Assembly (NCBI GenBank): GCA_046318415.1
Contig: JBKCUK010000010.1
Coordinates: 124,001-188,000 of the forward strand
Length of the DNA: 64,000 nt
Source of the DNA: JBKCUK01 sp046318415
Lineage (GTDB): Bacteria > Pseudomonadota > Alphaproteobacteria > Caedimonadales > Caedimonadaceae
Direction: 5' to 3'
The notes below the pieces were generated by a model. That model saw only the letters and a list, made by a program, of their open reading frames with translations, was not told the origin of the DNA and ran no database searches. Of this stretch, positions 54,234 to 63,911 are shown in pieces. The position numbers and the translations under genes were made by a program. Each line of letters begins with the position of its first letter. Within the stretch, counting starts at the first letter, position 1.

Positions 54234-54671
54234 TTAGACCACAAGAGCATTTAGATCCTGCATCTTTTGACCTTGAAGCGTTGGGGCAGCCTTTTGAGAC
54301 TGGGAATTTTTATCCCATTCAAGGGCGCATCTTGCAAGATTATCGGCCAAAGCTTGGGCAGTCCTGGCCTCATTATGAAAATTCATCCGGTTGATCAAAT
54401 CGACCATCGCATCGAAGTACTCGGCCAATTCCTGAGCTTTTGCATCCCCTTGCGCGCTTGCTTCACGAAAAATATTGGAAAGACCAAATAAAAGATCACT
54501 GGCGATGCCGCTCATTTTGACGCGTTTCTCGATATCGCCTTTCTCAATGGCGATTTCTGCTTCGTGCAGTGCACTTGAGGCACGACGGAGCAAGATAGAC
54601 ACAGCCCTCTGACCGCTTTGGGTTGTCTGTTGAAGCTGGACATAACGATTAATTTGGTTATACATACCCAA
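54234..54671 (-). CDS. fliS: Flagellar export chaperone FliS-like
   Basis: 145-aa helical protein beginning MGMYNQINRYVQLQQTTQS, close to the FliS pattern. It binds the C-terminus of flagellin to stop early assembly. It has a helical bundle with GLSNIFREAS and FDAMVDLINRMN. It lies 3 bp after fliD, as usual, and ends the flagellar filament operon. Confidence rests mainly on context plus the N-terminal motif. Confidence 0.85.
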   Translation of the reverse strand: MGMYNQINRYVQLQQTTQSGQRAVSILLRRASSALHEAEIAIEKGDIEKRVKMSGIASDLLFGLSNIFREASAQGDAKAQELAEYFDAMVDLINRMNFHNEARTAQALADNLARCALEWDKNSQSQKAAPTLQGQKMQDLNALVV

Positions 54672-54674
54672 CTC

Positions 54675-56816
54675 CTACGCTGCATTCGCCGCTTTTTCAG
54701 CCATGACCTTTAAGATACGATCGATGGGTGCTAATTTCGCCATGAGATCGTTGAGAGAGCCAAATGAGCTCAACAAACGTTCACGCTCGCGCTCCAGATT
54801 GGCAGATAACAGGGTTAATCTTTCTTGTTTATCTTGAATATCTTCAGAAAAAGATTGGCTTTTCTGGGCAAATGCCCCGACTTCAGGATCTGAGTCGAGA
54901 TAATTTTGCAGCCTTAGATCAAGAATATTCCCAAGTCCCTGGGTCATGGTGATTTGGGCACTATCTGAGCCACCATTGGCGATGGAAGAAGCTCCTACAT
55001 AGGTAAAGCTTAACCCGGCGTAAACGCTGGTGTCCCCTGCGGGTGTTGCAATACGAACGATACTTCCCCCACCAAGGACAGTTACGGCGCCGTTTACCGT
55101 TGGGCCACCTGGACGAGAAAACACAGCATTGAGGGTGCCACTCATATCGCGATTAAGGGTCACAGTAACCGGCGTTTGCGAGATATCTGCCGGAAGCCTT
55201 GCTGGATGACCATCGAGGAGGAACTTTGTATTCGTGCTGGACTCACTGAATGCCCACAGTTTTTGGAAATCCTCAAAACGGTTATTGATGGAATCAGCAA
55301 CGGTTACGGGCACATTTTGCCCACCCACCAGGCGGGTTAAAGGATTACCAAGATTATCCACGTCCTTTACGATGGTGCCATCTGATTTTAAAGTCAGACC
55401 AAAACTACGCAAATTGCTGGACGAAAGCCCATTGACATTACCGGACATGATACTCGACATGGCGTCTTTGACGGTGGTCACTATGCTGTCATTGAAAAGC
55501 AAGGCAGCGTCAGATTTTCCTGTGCCGTCTTCTTTTAGGGCCATGTGAACCTTCAGTTCTGCTGTCAGATCATTCCAGGCCGAAATAAAGGAGTCAACTG
55601 CTTGCGCGACAGCGTTTCGATCTGGCTCGATCTCGACGGTCACGTTGGTTCCCGTATCCCTGCGCAGTAACGCAAGGGTCAAACCCGGATATAGATCCGT
55701 GATTTTATTACTATCCCGATAGAGGGTCTGACCTTGATAGACAACTTCAGAACTAAGTGTTGCGGGAACTTGGGCACTAGTTGGAATCACCGTCGCAGGA
55801 TCCACGGACCCGCCTGTGGAAAGGCCGTTGGTGACAGTGATATTGGCTGCAGCGCGAGTTGACCGCAATACCAGGCGATAGTCGGCATCCCCTTCACGGG
55901 CAAGACTTGCGCGCACGCCCGAGGTTGCAGCATTTTGATTAATTTGGTCGACCCAATCGGCAGCTGTCCAATTCGCGTCGGCGTTCAACGTTACTGAAGT
56001 CCCTGGACCGGTGGCAAGGGTCAGGGTGCCAGACCAATTGAGCGCCACAGTTGGATCACTGAACCCGGTGCCGGCAACAAGACCATCGGTTTTTGCCGAA
56101 CGCACCAGAACAGCAGGATCTGCACCAACACCAGGGGTCTGACGAGCCAAACGATTATCTATAACCAGAGGTTTACCCGTATCTTGGGCTTGCAAGCTCA
56201 GGCGCATGTCGTTTGGTCCCGCAGCAAAAGAGGTTGCCACCACTTTGGATGTACCGCTTTGGGCATTGATATTATTCACCAAATCCTGGAGCGTCCATGT
56301 GCTGGGAACGGTTAATGTGATGGTTTGGCCACCTTCCACACCAAGCTTAAGGGTACCTTGCAATCCAAGGGCGCTCGTTGAAGTGGTGACATTCGCATTC
56401 CCTGATGTAACAAGGGTATCCTGGGTTGCCAAGCGGTTCACCCGCATGGAGAAGGTTCCGGGTTTGGCAGCATCTGTCATGACGACGCCAAGAATAGAAC
56501 TGCCATCAACAAAACTATCTGAAGATATAGAAGCTTGATTCTTTGCAAAAACGCCAGCAGAACTCAGGCCCACCTGAGGACCTCGCAACTGGGACAAGCT
56601 GGATTGCAAAGCTTGGGTTTTCACCTGCAGCGTCGACAGGGCGGCTTGCTTTTTATTGACCAGCTCAATGCTATCCTTCACAGGATTGAGAATGGTTTTT
56701 TCTTTTGCAGCTTTAACCTGGTTGGCAACCTCATTGGGATCTATCCCCAAGGATTTGCGACTAACTGTAACGCGACCTTCAGCGGAAACATTCACATTTC
56801 CTAACGATTCTAACAT
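54675..56816 (-). CDS. fliD: Flagellar filament capping protein FliD
   Basis: 713 aa from the ATG at 56816, preceded by GGGAG; an ATG eight codons upstream lacks a ribosome site. FliD_N and FliD_C regions are present: an N-terminal heptad stretch (KKQAALSTLQVKTQALQSSL), repeated beta-domains in the middle (two similar TFSMRV/GTLTLATGPG-type units), and a C-terminal helix (LNDLMAKLAPIDRIL). It forms the cap that folds flagellin at the filament tip. It is longer than the average 450-500 aa, mainly in the central variable region. Confidence 0.93.
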   Translation of the reverse strand: MLESLGNVNVSAEGRVTVSRKSLGIDPNEVANQVKAAKEKTILNPVKDSIELVNKKQAALSTLQVKTQALQSSLSQLRGPQVGLSSAGVFAKNQASISSDSFVDGSSILGVVMTDAAKPGTFSMRVNRLATQDTLVTSGNANVTTSTSALGLQGTLKLGVEGGQTITLTVPSTWTLQDLVNNINAQSGTSKVVATSFAAGPNDMRLSLQAQDTGKPLVIDNRLARQTPGVGADPAVLVRSAKTDGLVAGTGFSDPTVALNWSGTLTLATGPGTSVTLNADANWTAADWVDQINQNAATSGVRASLAREGDADYRLVLRSTRAAANITVTNGLSTGGSVDPATVIPTSAQVPATLSSEVVYQGQTLYRDSNKITDLYPGLTLALLRRDTGTNVTVEIEPDRNAVAQAVDSFISAWNDLTAELKVHMALKEDGTGKSDAALLFNDSIVTTVKDAMSSIMSGNVNGLSSSNLRSFGLTLKSDGTIVKDVDNLGNPLTRLVGGQNVPVTVADSINNRFEDFQKLWAFSESSTNTKFLLDGHPARLPADISQTPVTVTLNRDMSGTLNAVFSRPGGPTVNGAVTVLGGGSIVRIATPAGDTSVYAGLSFTYVGASSIANGGSDSAQITMTQGLGNILDLRLQNYLDSDPEVGAFAQKSQSFSEDIQDKQERLTLLSANLERERERLLSSFGSLNDLMAKLAPIDRILKVMAEKAANAA

Positions 56817-56890
56817 GCTGGCGCTCCCAAAATCTCTCAAATGCCGCTTTCGGTCGAAATGAATCGCCTACCAAAAAGACCGGCGGCAAT

Positions 56891-57295
56891 TTAGCTCTTT
56901 ACATCTACCAACTGAGTTGGCTGCCCCCCCATCCCTTCCAAGGTTGCATCCATCGGGACCTTGCTTTGCTGGGCATATCCCTGCACCACAGCCTGAGTTG
57001 GGAATTGAAAAGCAATTTCGCCGGTGGCTTCATCGCGCTCTTGAATGAAGAGTGTGCCCCCAACCTCTGTCACTTGTGTCTCAAAGGTTGGACGCTTATC
57101 ACTTGAACGATGCTCTTTACTGAACGACTTCCTGTCTTGAAGCTCAGAGCGATCCCGAAAAGTCCCTTCCGCAGCAACCTGCTGTTTGAGCGCATTGGAT
57201 ATCGCACCATCGACACCACCTTCGCGATGACGCGTGGTTTGGGCTAATGGAGTCACAGGTGGCGTTTGCGCAATTCTGTTGATCTCTCCTGACAT
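56891..57295 (-). CDS. flaG: FlaG-like flagellar protein
   Basis: 134 aa. The C-terminal part (GGTLFIQERDEATGEIAFQFPTQAV) matches the FlaG pattern of a beta-hairpin ending in I-x-Q-F-P. The N-terminal 60 residues are polar and variable. FlaG affects filament length in other bacteria. It lies between flagellin and fliD on the same strand, the usual place. Confidence 0.65.
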   Translation of the reverse strand: MSGEINRIAQTPPVTPLAQTTRHREGGVDGAISNALKQQVAAEGTFRDRSELQDRKSFSKEHRSSDKRPTFETQVTEVGGTLFIQERDEATGEIAFQFPTQAVVQGYAQQSKVPMDATLEGMGGQPTQLVDVKS

Positions 57296-57489
57296 CTTAA
57301 CCTCCGCCTCTTACGGGCCTCCTCTTGCCAAGCACAACACGTGCCGCCAGATATATTATAATTATGCAAACTTCGTGCCAAAGTCATACTATTAACGTTT
57401 TGTTCATGTCTTTGCACTTGTTACGTTGAAGCGGCACCGCGCTTAAACGCGGCACCGCCCTCCCTATTACTTAAGTGTCAAACGCGGTG

Positions 57490-58989
57490 TTAGGCGCGCT
57501 CAACCAGCTTTAGCAACTTTTTGGTCATCTCAAGACCGTCAGCAATACCACGAGATGCCACATCGGACATGGTGCTTGCGATGGTGTAGTCTGAGATGGT
57601 CTGGGCAATGTCAGCATCCGAGTAGTTCTGCTTTGCCGCAGTCAGGTTTTGCACCTGAGTCGACACGTTGGTAATCGCAGACTCAAGTCGCTTTTGCTGC
57701 GCACCAAGTGTCGCATAGATGTTGTTAACAGCGTTTAGTGCTTGCTGAATTCGCGTACCAGCGGTCTGCGCATTTTCGGAATTGGTGACGTCTGTTGATG
57801 CCACGTTCAAAGCTTCTGCGGTCAGTGCAGCGATTTTCACTGTCAACGTATCGGTGGATGACTTTTCACCAATTTGAGAAGTCAGACTCACGCTTGTTCC
57901 AGCAGTCACCGTAAAGACGGACTGGTTAATGGCTGTTGCACGCGCAAATGTTGCATCCAATGTCACAGAAACACCATTGTTAAAGGTCACTGATTGCGCC
58001 CCATCTGCGGAAACCGCGGCTTGCCATACTTGAGTACCATTGGTGATCTCGAGCGTGCCGCTATTGGCACCCATGCGCAGCATGTATGTGCCAGCACCGG
58101 TCTGTGTACCAGCAGTAATGGCCGTCACACCACCGTTGAGTGCGTAAGAAGCCGAAGTAAACTGTGCCGCAGTTGCACCCGCATTAAGCCCCAGGGTCTG
58201 CTGGAGAGCGGTCTGGAATGTGGTCGCATTGGTAATACCAGATCTGTCAGCGTCATATGTGAGAGCGATAATGTTTGCTGGATCTGTTACGCTGTACAAC
58301 TCGAGCGTTGCACCGTCGGCTGGGACCTCGTTAAAGGCTTTGAATGTTTGGTCACCCACCTGAACAGTCACATCATAACCACCACCATTGCTGACCTTGA
58401 CAGTAGCAGACGATACGGTTCCACTGATAAATCCATCAGAAACTGTCGCAGAAAATGGCGTAGCACCAAATGTGTTTGTGGGGCCTGCAACCAGGTTTGA
58501 GGCAATACCCTGTCCAGCGGTACCGTTGTTAACAGCACCTGCGTTCGCAACCGTATTCAAGCTACCACCATTCAGCAAGCTCACGCCGTTCCAACGGGTT
58601 TTGTTGGCGATGTCGTCAATTTGACTCTTCAGCTGTTGGTACTCGTTGTTAATCATGCTGAGGGAGTCTGGACCCAAGTCACCGGAGTAGGCTTTTGCGG
58701 CCAGGGTACCCTTGGCGGTCAAAAGATCACGAATGTTGGTCACCGCACCGGCCGCAACCTGCAGAAGACCTGAGAGGTTTTGAGCGTTTGTGCGGCCCTG
58801 CTTTAGAATTTCAACCGTTGAACCCAACTGAGCAGCAATGGCGGCATCAGAAGATCCGTCGGATGGCTTAACCAACCTGGAACCCGTAGACATCATTGCC
58901 GTTGCTTTCGCGCTGTTTTCTGAGTGCTTACTTTGGGCAAGCATCGCACCTGATGCGACTGTATTTGTAAGACCTGTAACTGCTCCCAT
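57490..58989 (-). CDS. fliC: Flagellin
   Basis: 499 aa. The conserved N-terminal D0/D1 segment includes STGSRLVKPSDGSSDAAIAAQL, and the C-terminal one LESAITNVSTQVQNLTAAKQNYSDADIAQTISDYT. The middle is a Thr/Ala/Gly-rich variable domain. The N-terminus (MGAVTGLTNTVASGAML) departs from the enteric consensus MAQVINTN. It is the filament subunit; export is by the flagellar type III system. It heads the fliC-flaG-fliD-fliS block. Confidence 0.95.
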   Translation of the reverse strand: MGAVTGLTNTVASGAMLAQSKHSENSAKATAMMSTGSRLVKPSDGSSDAAIAAQLGSTVEILKQGRTNAQNLSGLLQVAAGAVTNIRDLLTAKGTLAAKAYSGDLGPDSLSMINNEYQQLKSQIDDIANKTRWNGVSLLNGGSLNTVANAGAVNNGTAGQGIASNLVAGPTNTFGATPFSATVSDGFISGTVSSATVKVSNGGGYDVTVQVGDQTFKAFNEVPADGATLELYSVTDPANIIALTYDADRSGITNATTFQTALQQTLGLNAGATAAQFTSASYALNGGVTAITAGTQTGAGTYMLRMGANSGTLEITNGTQVWQAAVSADGAQSVTFNNGVSVTLDATFARATAINQSVFTVTAGTSVSLTSQIGEKSSTDTLTVKIAALTAEALNVASTDVTNSENAQTAGTRIQQALNAVNNIYATLGAQQKRLESAITNVSTQVQNLTAAKQNYSDADIAQTISDYTIASTMSDVASRGIADGLEMTKKLLKLVERA

Positions 58990-59262
58990 TTTCTTTCTCC
59001 TTCGCTTCCTGCGTTTATTATAAGCGCCTTCTTGGCACCTTTACTGTGGGAATGAGAGTTTCCCACATTCTCTCTTGCATTTTTTGTGCCAAGCTCGAAC
59101 TTTATTTTTTAAAAGCGTTTTTTTTCAGTTCTCGCTGTCCTCCAGTACTTTCCAGCCCCTCGACTGTCTTTGCTTTACTTACGTCATGGGTATCCCCAAC
59201 CTCAAATCCGGTAATTTTTTCCCACCCAACTGGCGGCAAAAAATTCCTAGGGTCAAAATTGC
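58990..59262. other. Flagellin upstream region
   Basis: About 270 bp between the flagellin start and the PHB depolymerase stop. Pyrimidine-rich on the plus strand (GTTTTTTTTC-type runs around 59105-59125). It must hold the flagellin promoter, which I cannot pinpoint. Confidence 0.4.
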
Positions 59263-60627
59263 CTAGCAATTATTGTGCGTTGCGATGAAATTTCGAATGA
59301 CCGGATAAATTTCATCCCGAAAACGGCGCCCGTTAAAAACGCCATAGTGCCCTACCCCTTTTTGAAGGTGGTGGTGTTGCTTCGTCTTGTCGAGATTGCG
59401 ACATAATTCATGGGCAGCGTAGGTTTGACCAGCACCCGAAATATCATCATTCTCACCTTCAACCGTCAGAAGAGCTGTCTTCGTAATGGCTTGAGGCTCA
59501 ACCTTATGGCCTTTCCAGGTCATCTTATGGTTGGGAATCAGGTGCTCTTGAAAAGCGGTGCGAACTGAGTCTAGGAAATAATCAGCCGGCAAATCCAGCA
59601 CCGAGCGATATTCGTCATAAAACTTACGGTGAGCCTCAGCATCATCCTGATCTCCCCGCACCAAATGACCGAAATGATCCATTTGTGCTGACATGTGCCG
59701 CTCAAGATTCAAACTCATAAATCCAGATAACATCAAAAACCCAGGCATGACGCGGCGCATACTGCCTGGATAATAGACAGGTACACGTGCAATCACATTT
59801 TTCTCAAACCAAGAGTGGGGACGCTCATGGGCAGCCTTGTTGACTTTTGTGGGATTGACGCGGGTATCGATTGGACCGCCCATTAATGTCATGGAGAGCG
59901 GCTGCAGGGGGTGATCTGCCGAGGCCCACAAGGAAGCAAGCGCCAAAACCGGAACGGCTGGTTGGCAAACGGCAACCAGATGTATGGGGCGGTCAAAGGA
60001 TTTTAGAAAATCCATCAAGTAACTAATATATTTCTCAAGGTCAAAAAGGCCGCGCGAAAGCGGAATATCGCGGGCATTCTTCCAGTCTGTGATGTAGACA
60101 TCGTGGTCTTTCAAAAGGGTGCGTACCGTATCTCGCAAAAGGGTGGCATAATGCCCAGAATAGGGCGCAACGACCAGTACGGAGGGCACCGGGCGCGTGG
60201 ACTTTGGCCGCCCCCCTTCCCCGGCGCTGACGGGGATGCGCTCAAAGTGAATTAAATCGCAAAAAGTGCGCTTTTTAACAATATGTTCTTTGATTTCAAA
60301 AAGCTGTCCTTCTTGAGAAAGAACCGAATCAATATCAAAACTGGGCTTCATAAAGCGTTTTGTACTGCGCTCGAGGGTTTCGTATTGGGCTGCGAGCGTT
60401 CGACCATAGCTGGTAAAGCTGCTGAGATTAAATGGATTTGCCCAGGTTCTGCGCCCCATGGTGGAGAGATAATGGACAGGCGTTAGCGAGAGATCTTGCA
60501 TGTCTCTAAGATAATAGTAGGCCGTCATTTCCGCATCTTTTTGCATATCCATCAAGCGCGATGTTTGCGCCATCAAGGCATCCAAGACGGATGATGGATG
60601 AGGAGACTTAAGACTTGAATCGAACAT
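59263..60627 (-). CDS. phaZ: Intracellular polyhydroxybutyrate depolymerase (PhaZ-type)
   Basis: 454-aa alpha/beta-hydrolase that mobilises stored PHB granules. It begins with the PhaZ-specific AYYYLRDMQDLSLTPVHYLS, and the nucleophile motif is the Cys form VCQPAVP (Cys near residue 221), as in Ralstonia and Rhizobiales i-PHB depolymerases. The conserved FMSLNLERH, TVEGENDDISG and GVGHYGVFNGRRFR segments hold the other catalytic residues. No PHB synthase gene is in the window. Confidence 0.94.
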   Translation of the reverse strand: MFDSSLKSPHPSSVLDALMAQTSRLMDMQKDAEMTAYYYLRDMQDLSLTPVHYLSTMGRRTWANPFNLSSFTSYGRTLAAQYETLERSTKRFMKPSFDIDSVLSQEGQLFEIKEHIVKKRTFCDLIHFERIPVSAGEGGRPKSTRPVPSVLVVAPYSGHYATLLRDTVRTLLKDHDVYITDWKNARDIPLSRGLFDLEKYISYLMDFLKSFDRPIHLVAVCQPAVPVLALASLWASADHPLQPLSMTLMGGPIDTRVNPTKVNKAAHERPHSWFEKNVIARVPVYYPGSMRRVMPGFLMLSGFMSLNLERHMSAQMDHFGHLVRGDQDDAEAHRKFYDEYRSVLDLPADYFLDSVRTAFQEHLIPNHKMTWKGHKVEPQAITKTALLTVEGENDDISGAGQTYAAHELCRNLDKTKQHHHLQKGVGHYGVFNGRRFRDEIYPVIRNFIATHNNC

Positions 60628-60694
60628 GCGACCTATCCTTTGCTGACTTTTTGCAGCATAAGGCCAGATCCTTTAAAAAAGTCTTGATAACTAA

Positions 60695-61312
60695 TTAATG
60701 ACGCACAGAAGATGAGGTCAGAATATCTTGCAAAGCTTGTGCCATTTCATCTGCAGGCGTTTCATGATTGAAATGGGTCACAAATTCTCCTTCCGGATTC
60801 ATCAGATAAACAATCGATGAGTGATCCATAAGGTAATCATTGGCACCCCGATCTTCTGAGGCCCGCGCAAAGTAAACGCGATATGCTTCACCTGCGGCGG
60901 CAATTTGATCTTTTGTACCGGTCAAGGCGATGAATTGGGGATGATAACTCTCGATATAGCGGGCCAGATGCGGCACGGTATCACGCTCGGGATCAATGGT
61001 GATGAAGAGAGGTTGCACAAGTTTGGCGTACTGCCCCAATTGCTGAAGGGCTTGACTCATATGATAAAGCGCCGCCGGACAAATATCCGGACAGTAGGTA
61101 TACCCAAAGTAGACCAGCATCCATTTGCCCCGAAAATCCGCTTGTGTTCGCGCGCGGCCGGTGTGATCGATGAGGGAAAATGGACCACCAATGGTGACGG
61201 TTCCCTGATCCCCATGGGTCAGTTGATTCGGCAAGCGGTGATACAAATAACCAAGAAAAGCAGATCCACTGCACAATCCCACAAGGGCCACGATAAATGT
61301 CCAGCGCTTCAT
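60695..61312 (-). CDS. SCO1/SenC family copper protein
   Basis: About 205 aa from the ATG at 61312. An N-terminal membrane anchor (about 1-24) precedes a thioredoxin fold in the periplasm with the copper-binding CxxxC in TYCPDICP and the distal His in LMDHSS. SCO proteins deliver copper to the CuA site of cytochrome c oxidase. It stands alone; cytochrome oxidase genes are not in the window. An alternative ATG eight codons upstream (61336) is possible. Confidence 0.94.
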   Translation of the reverse strand: MKRWTFIVALVGLCSGSAFLGYLYHRLPNQLTHGDQGTVTIGGPFSLIDHTGRARTQADFRGKWMLVYFGYTYCPDICPAALYHMSQALQQLGQYAKLVQPLFITIDPERDTVPHLARYIESYHPQFIALTGTKDQIAAAGEAYRVYFARASEDRGANDYLMDHSSIVYLMNPEGEFVTHFNHETPADEMAQALQDILTSSSVRH

Positions 61313-61399
61313 GATCCTGATTCTAACTAAAGGCATGAAATTTCAACAAATATACACTTATTCCCAAGGGAATTCTATAATTCCTGCACCACACGCAGA

Positions 61400-62347
61400 T
61401 TATTTCAGGGGGCGCACACCCCTTGGACGCAGGAGTTTTTTCATCTCAACAGCCTTAGCTGGCGAGACCCGGTGCATCACGGGCCTCGATACCCGCACCA
61501 TCCTTCCCCAGACGGGGCGAGCTTCTTGCTGTGACGCAGCCTCGCCCCCTTGTGAAGCAGCGGCATTTTTGCGGTAAGATTGTAAAGCAGCCTGGCGGTA
61601 GCGTGCCAAGGTGGCCTTGGTTTGAGATGGCGTATAAGTCGCAGGACCTTGAGCTATCGCTTTTTGCGCGGGATGGGCCACACGATGAAGTCGAGGACTC
61701 GCGGCAGACAGCGGCCGAATGGTGCGGCCCCAAACAGGTCGTGAAGCTTCGATCCTGCCCACGGCTTGCTGCGCCTCGGCATACCACTCACCAAGACCTT
61801 TTTGACGTTCTTTTGTCCAGATATCATAGACTTTGCGCGCATAAGGAATATGGTGAGCAGGCGTTGCCGAGTGATAGTAAGCCACAGCCTTTGTCCATGA
61901 GCCTTGCGTATTTTTAAGCTGCAATAGGAAATCCGCCGCATATTCGACGTTTGTTTTAGGGTCAAAGGCCTCTTCAAGGGTCCGAAAGGCATGTTTATGA
62001 TGGTGTAAGTTAATTTGCGCACATCCCACATCAATGGACTTCACCCCGCGCGCCATCAGCTGACGTACGGCCGCAACTGCCTCTGCTTTTGTCGCAAAAT
62101 AACGCCCTTCACCCTCGGCATTCACTGTCCACGGCCAGGCCACAATCTCCTTACGTTCCTTGTGCCAGCGACCTGATTCAACCTTTGCAATGGCCGTTAA
62201 GAGATGGCGTGGAATACCTTTCAGCAGCTCTTGTCTTGTAATGTGGGCTCGACACGCATTGTGGGAATTCAAAGGCGACAAGGTCTGTGCCCACACTTGA
62301 GTGGACGTTAGTATCACAAGGAAAGCAAAGACTTTTCGACTCATCAT
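61400..62347 (-). CDS. Exported SLT-type lytic transglycosylase
   Basis: 315 aa. A signal peptide (SRKVFAFLVILTSTQVWAQ) precedes a lytic transglycosylase (SLT) domain at about 35-190, with the catalytic Glu in AIAKVESGR, GCAQINLHHH and NVEYAADFLLQL...AVAYYHSA. It cleaves peptidoglycan glycan chains in the periplasm. The C-terminal 120 residues are basic and repetitive: an RPVWGRxxR motif occurs twice (ASRPVWGRTIRP and EARPVWGRMVRV). The role of that tail is unknown. Confidence 0.9.
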   Translation of the reverse strand: MMSRKVFAFLVILTSTQVWAQTLSPLNSHNACRAHITRQELLKGIPRHLLTAIAKVESGRWHKERKEIVAWPWTVNAEGEGRYFATKAEAVAAVRQLMARGVKSIDVGCAQINLHHHKHAFRTLEEAFDPKTNVEYAADFLLQLKNTQGSWTKAVAYYHSATPAHHIPYARKVYDIWTKERQKGLGEWYAEAQQAVGRIEASRPVWGRTIRPLSAASPRLHRVAHPAQKAIAQGPATYTPSQTKATLARYRQAALQSYRKNAAASQGGEAASQQEARPVWGRMVRVSRPVMHRVSPAKAVEMKKLLRPRGVRPLK

Positions 62348-62473
62348 TAAAATGCGTTTGCAACCTTTAGGCCAAGTTAGGCTTCATTTTCATAAAGTCA
62401 TTAAAATTTTAACGAATAATTAATGTGGCGAAAACAACAATAAAATGTGTTTTGTTTTTGACGGAGTAAATGA

Positions 62474-63100
62474 ATGTCTATGGAACGTTTTCTGACCCTA
62501 TGCTTGATGACATCCGCGCTGGCGCTTTCGCCGCACGCCTATGCTCAAACCACAAATGCTGAAGAACCTGAAGCAACGGTGGAAAAGGCCGAGCAAGCCG
62601 AGGAAAAGGCAAGTGAAGCGGAAATCACCCAAAAGGTGCAGAAAAATTACCAAGTGGCACTGGTTGAAAAGCGCCATTCCAGCCTGAAGACCTGCCCAAA
62701 CATCCTTGAGCTGCTCAAAGGCACAGTCATTGGAGCCAGTGGCGCTGAAAAAACAAAAACCGGCATGGAAAAGCTCGCAAACCCCAAATACGCACTGGTG
62801 ACCTTCTCAAAGACCGCGCCCCATGTGCGGCCCTATGCCCGGGAAGCGCAACATAAATTTGCCCTCGTTCGCCTTCAGCATGAAGGGCACCCCGTCTTGT
62901 ATGCTGTGAGGTATGCGAACCCCACAGAAGGCGAGAAAATTAAGCTGGATCTCGACAAACTAAAACAAGATTCAAGCCAAATGATCCAGACCTTTAACAA
63001 TGATGCCTGTGTCTTGAGCATCAAAAACCCCCAAGGCCCCATGGGTCGCAAAGAACTGGTCTGGCTTTACCACGTTGTACCGGTTGAAAATACCAACTAA
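62474..63100 (+). CDS. Exported protein of unknown function (208 aa)
   Basis: No family recognised. A signal peptide (MERFLTLCLMTSALALSPHAYAQ) is followed by a Glu/Ala-rich helix (residues 27-55), then a folded part with NYQVALVEKRHSSLKTCPNI and an LLYAVRYANPTEGEK-like strand. Two cysteines could form a disulfide. It converges with nuoI across a repeat cluster. Confidence 0.65.
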   Translation: MSMERFLTLCLMTSALALSPHAYAQTTNAEEPEATVEKAEQAEEKASEAEITQKVQKNYQVALVEKRHSSLKTCPNILELLKGTVIGASGAEKTKTGMEKLANPKYALVTFSKTAPHVRPYAREAQHKFALVRLQHEGHPVLYAVRYANPTEGEKIKLDLDKLKQDSSQMIQTFNNDACVLSIKNPQGPMGRKELVWLYHVVPVENTN

Positions 63101-63419
63101 ACCGAGTGCAGAATGCAGATGACGGGGGTTGGTATGAATCGTCATTGCGAAGAAGTCATCGACCGACGTGGCAATCCATGGTCGCCCTTGACTTACACTG
63201 CTCTATCAAGAATTGGCAAATAGCCTAGATCCCCGCCTTCGCGGGAATGACGGGGACGAGATTAGTGGCCCTGCGGCACCAACTGTTAAAGACAGACTCG
63301 ATCGCCACGCTTCGCTTGCGATGACGAAGGCGTATAAGGTGTGCACGCTACAAACAATAGGGTTACTGGACGCGCAATGACCAAGCTAGCGCTGCTTCGC
63401 TCGCGGTGAGAACAGTCGA
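63101..63419. other. Intergenic region made of palindromic repeats
   Basis: About 320 bp between convergent genes with no coding frame of merit. Almost the entire stretch is short palindromic repeats, listed separately. Confidence 0.6.
63139..63410. repeat. Cluster of REP-like palindromic elements
   Basis: Four elements: GTCATTGCGA...ACGTGGCAATCC (63139-63180), CCCGCCTTCGCGGGAATGACGGGG (63231-63254), GATCGCCACGCTTCGCTTGCGATGACG (63300-63326) and CGCAATGACC...CTTCGCTCGCGGTGAGA (63370-63410). These match the style of interspersed repeats known in many rickettsial and holosporal genomes. They lie just after nuoI. Confidence 0.75.
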
Positions 63420-63911
63420 CTAGCGATAGCGCAAGTCGGCTTTGATATTTTCCGCCAGAAGTGACTCCCAACGCTCGCCATTATCGAGAAGCTTATCTTT
63501 GTTATAAAACAGCTCCTCACGGGACTCGACGGCGAACTCGAAGTTGGGCCCCTCGACGATGGCATCCACGGGGCAAGCTTCTTGGCACAGTCCACAGTAA
63601 ATGCATTTGGTCATATCAATGTCATAGCGAACGGTACGGCGGCTGCCGTCTTCACTGCGTGGCGCTGCATCAATGACGATGGCTTGGGCGGGACACACAG
63701 CTTCGCACAATTTGCAGGCGATGCAGCGCTCTTCTCCACTGCTATAGCGACGAAGGGCATGCTCACCCCTAAAGCGCGGCGAAATGGGCCCTTTTTCATA
63801 AGGATATTGCAGCGTCACTTTGCGCTTGAACATGTATGTCAGGGTTAAAGCCATGCCTGAGAGAATCTCCCATAAGACAAAGCCTTGCAGACGCTGAATA
63901 AGAGCTTGCAT
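63420..63911 (-). CDS. nuoI: NADH-quinone oxidoreductase subunit I
   Basis: 163 aa. The 8-Fe ferredoxin-like subunit of complex I, carrying clusters N6a and N6b. Two motifs are CIACKLCEAVCPAQAI (residues about 63-78) and CIYCGLCQEACPVDAI (about 102-117). It begins with the usual LSGMALTLTYMFKRKVTLQYP segment. Its start codon overlaps the nuoH stop (TAATG). No nuoJ follows: the strand meets repeats and then a convergent gene. Confidence 0.98.
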   Translation of the reverse strand: MQALIQRLQGFVLWEILSGMALTLTYMFKRKVTLQYPYEKGPISPRFRGEHALRRYSSGEERCIACKLCEAVCPAQAIVIDAAPRSEDGSRRTVRYDIDMTKCIYCGLCQEACPVDAIVEGPNFEFAVESREELFYNKDKLLDNGERWESLLAENIKADLRYR

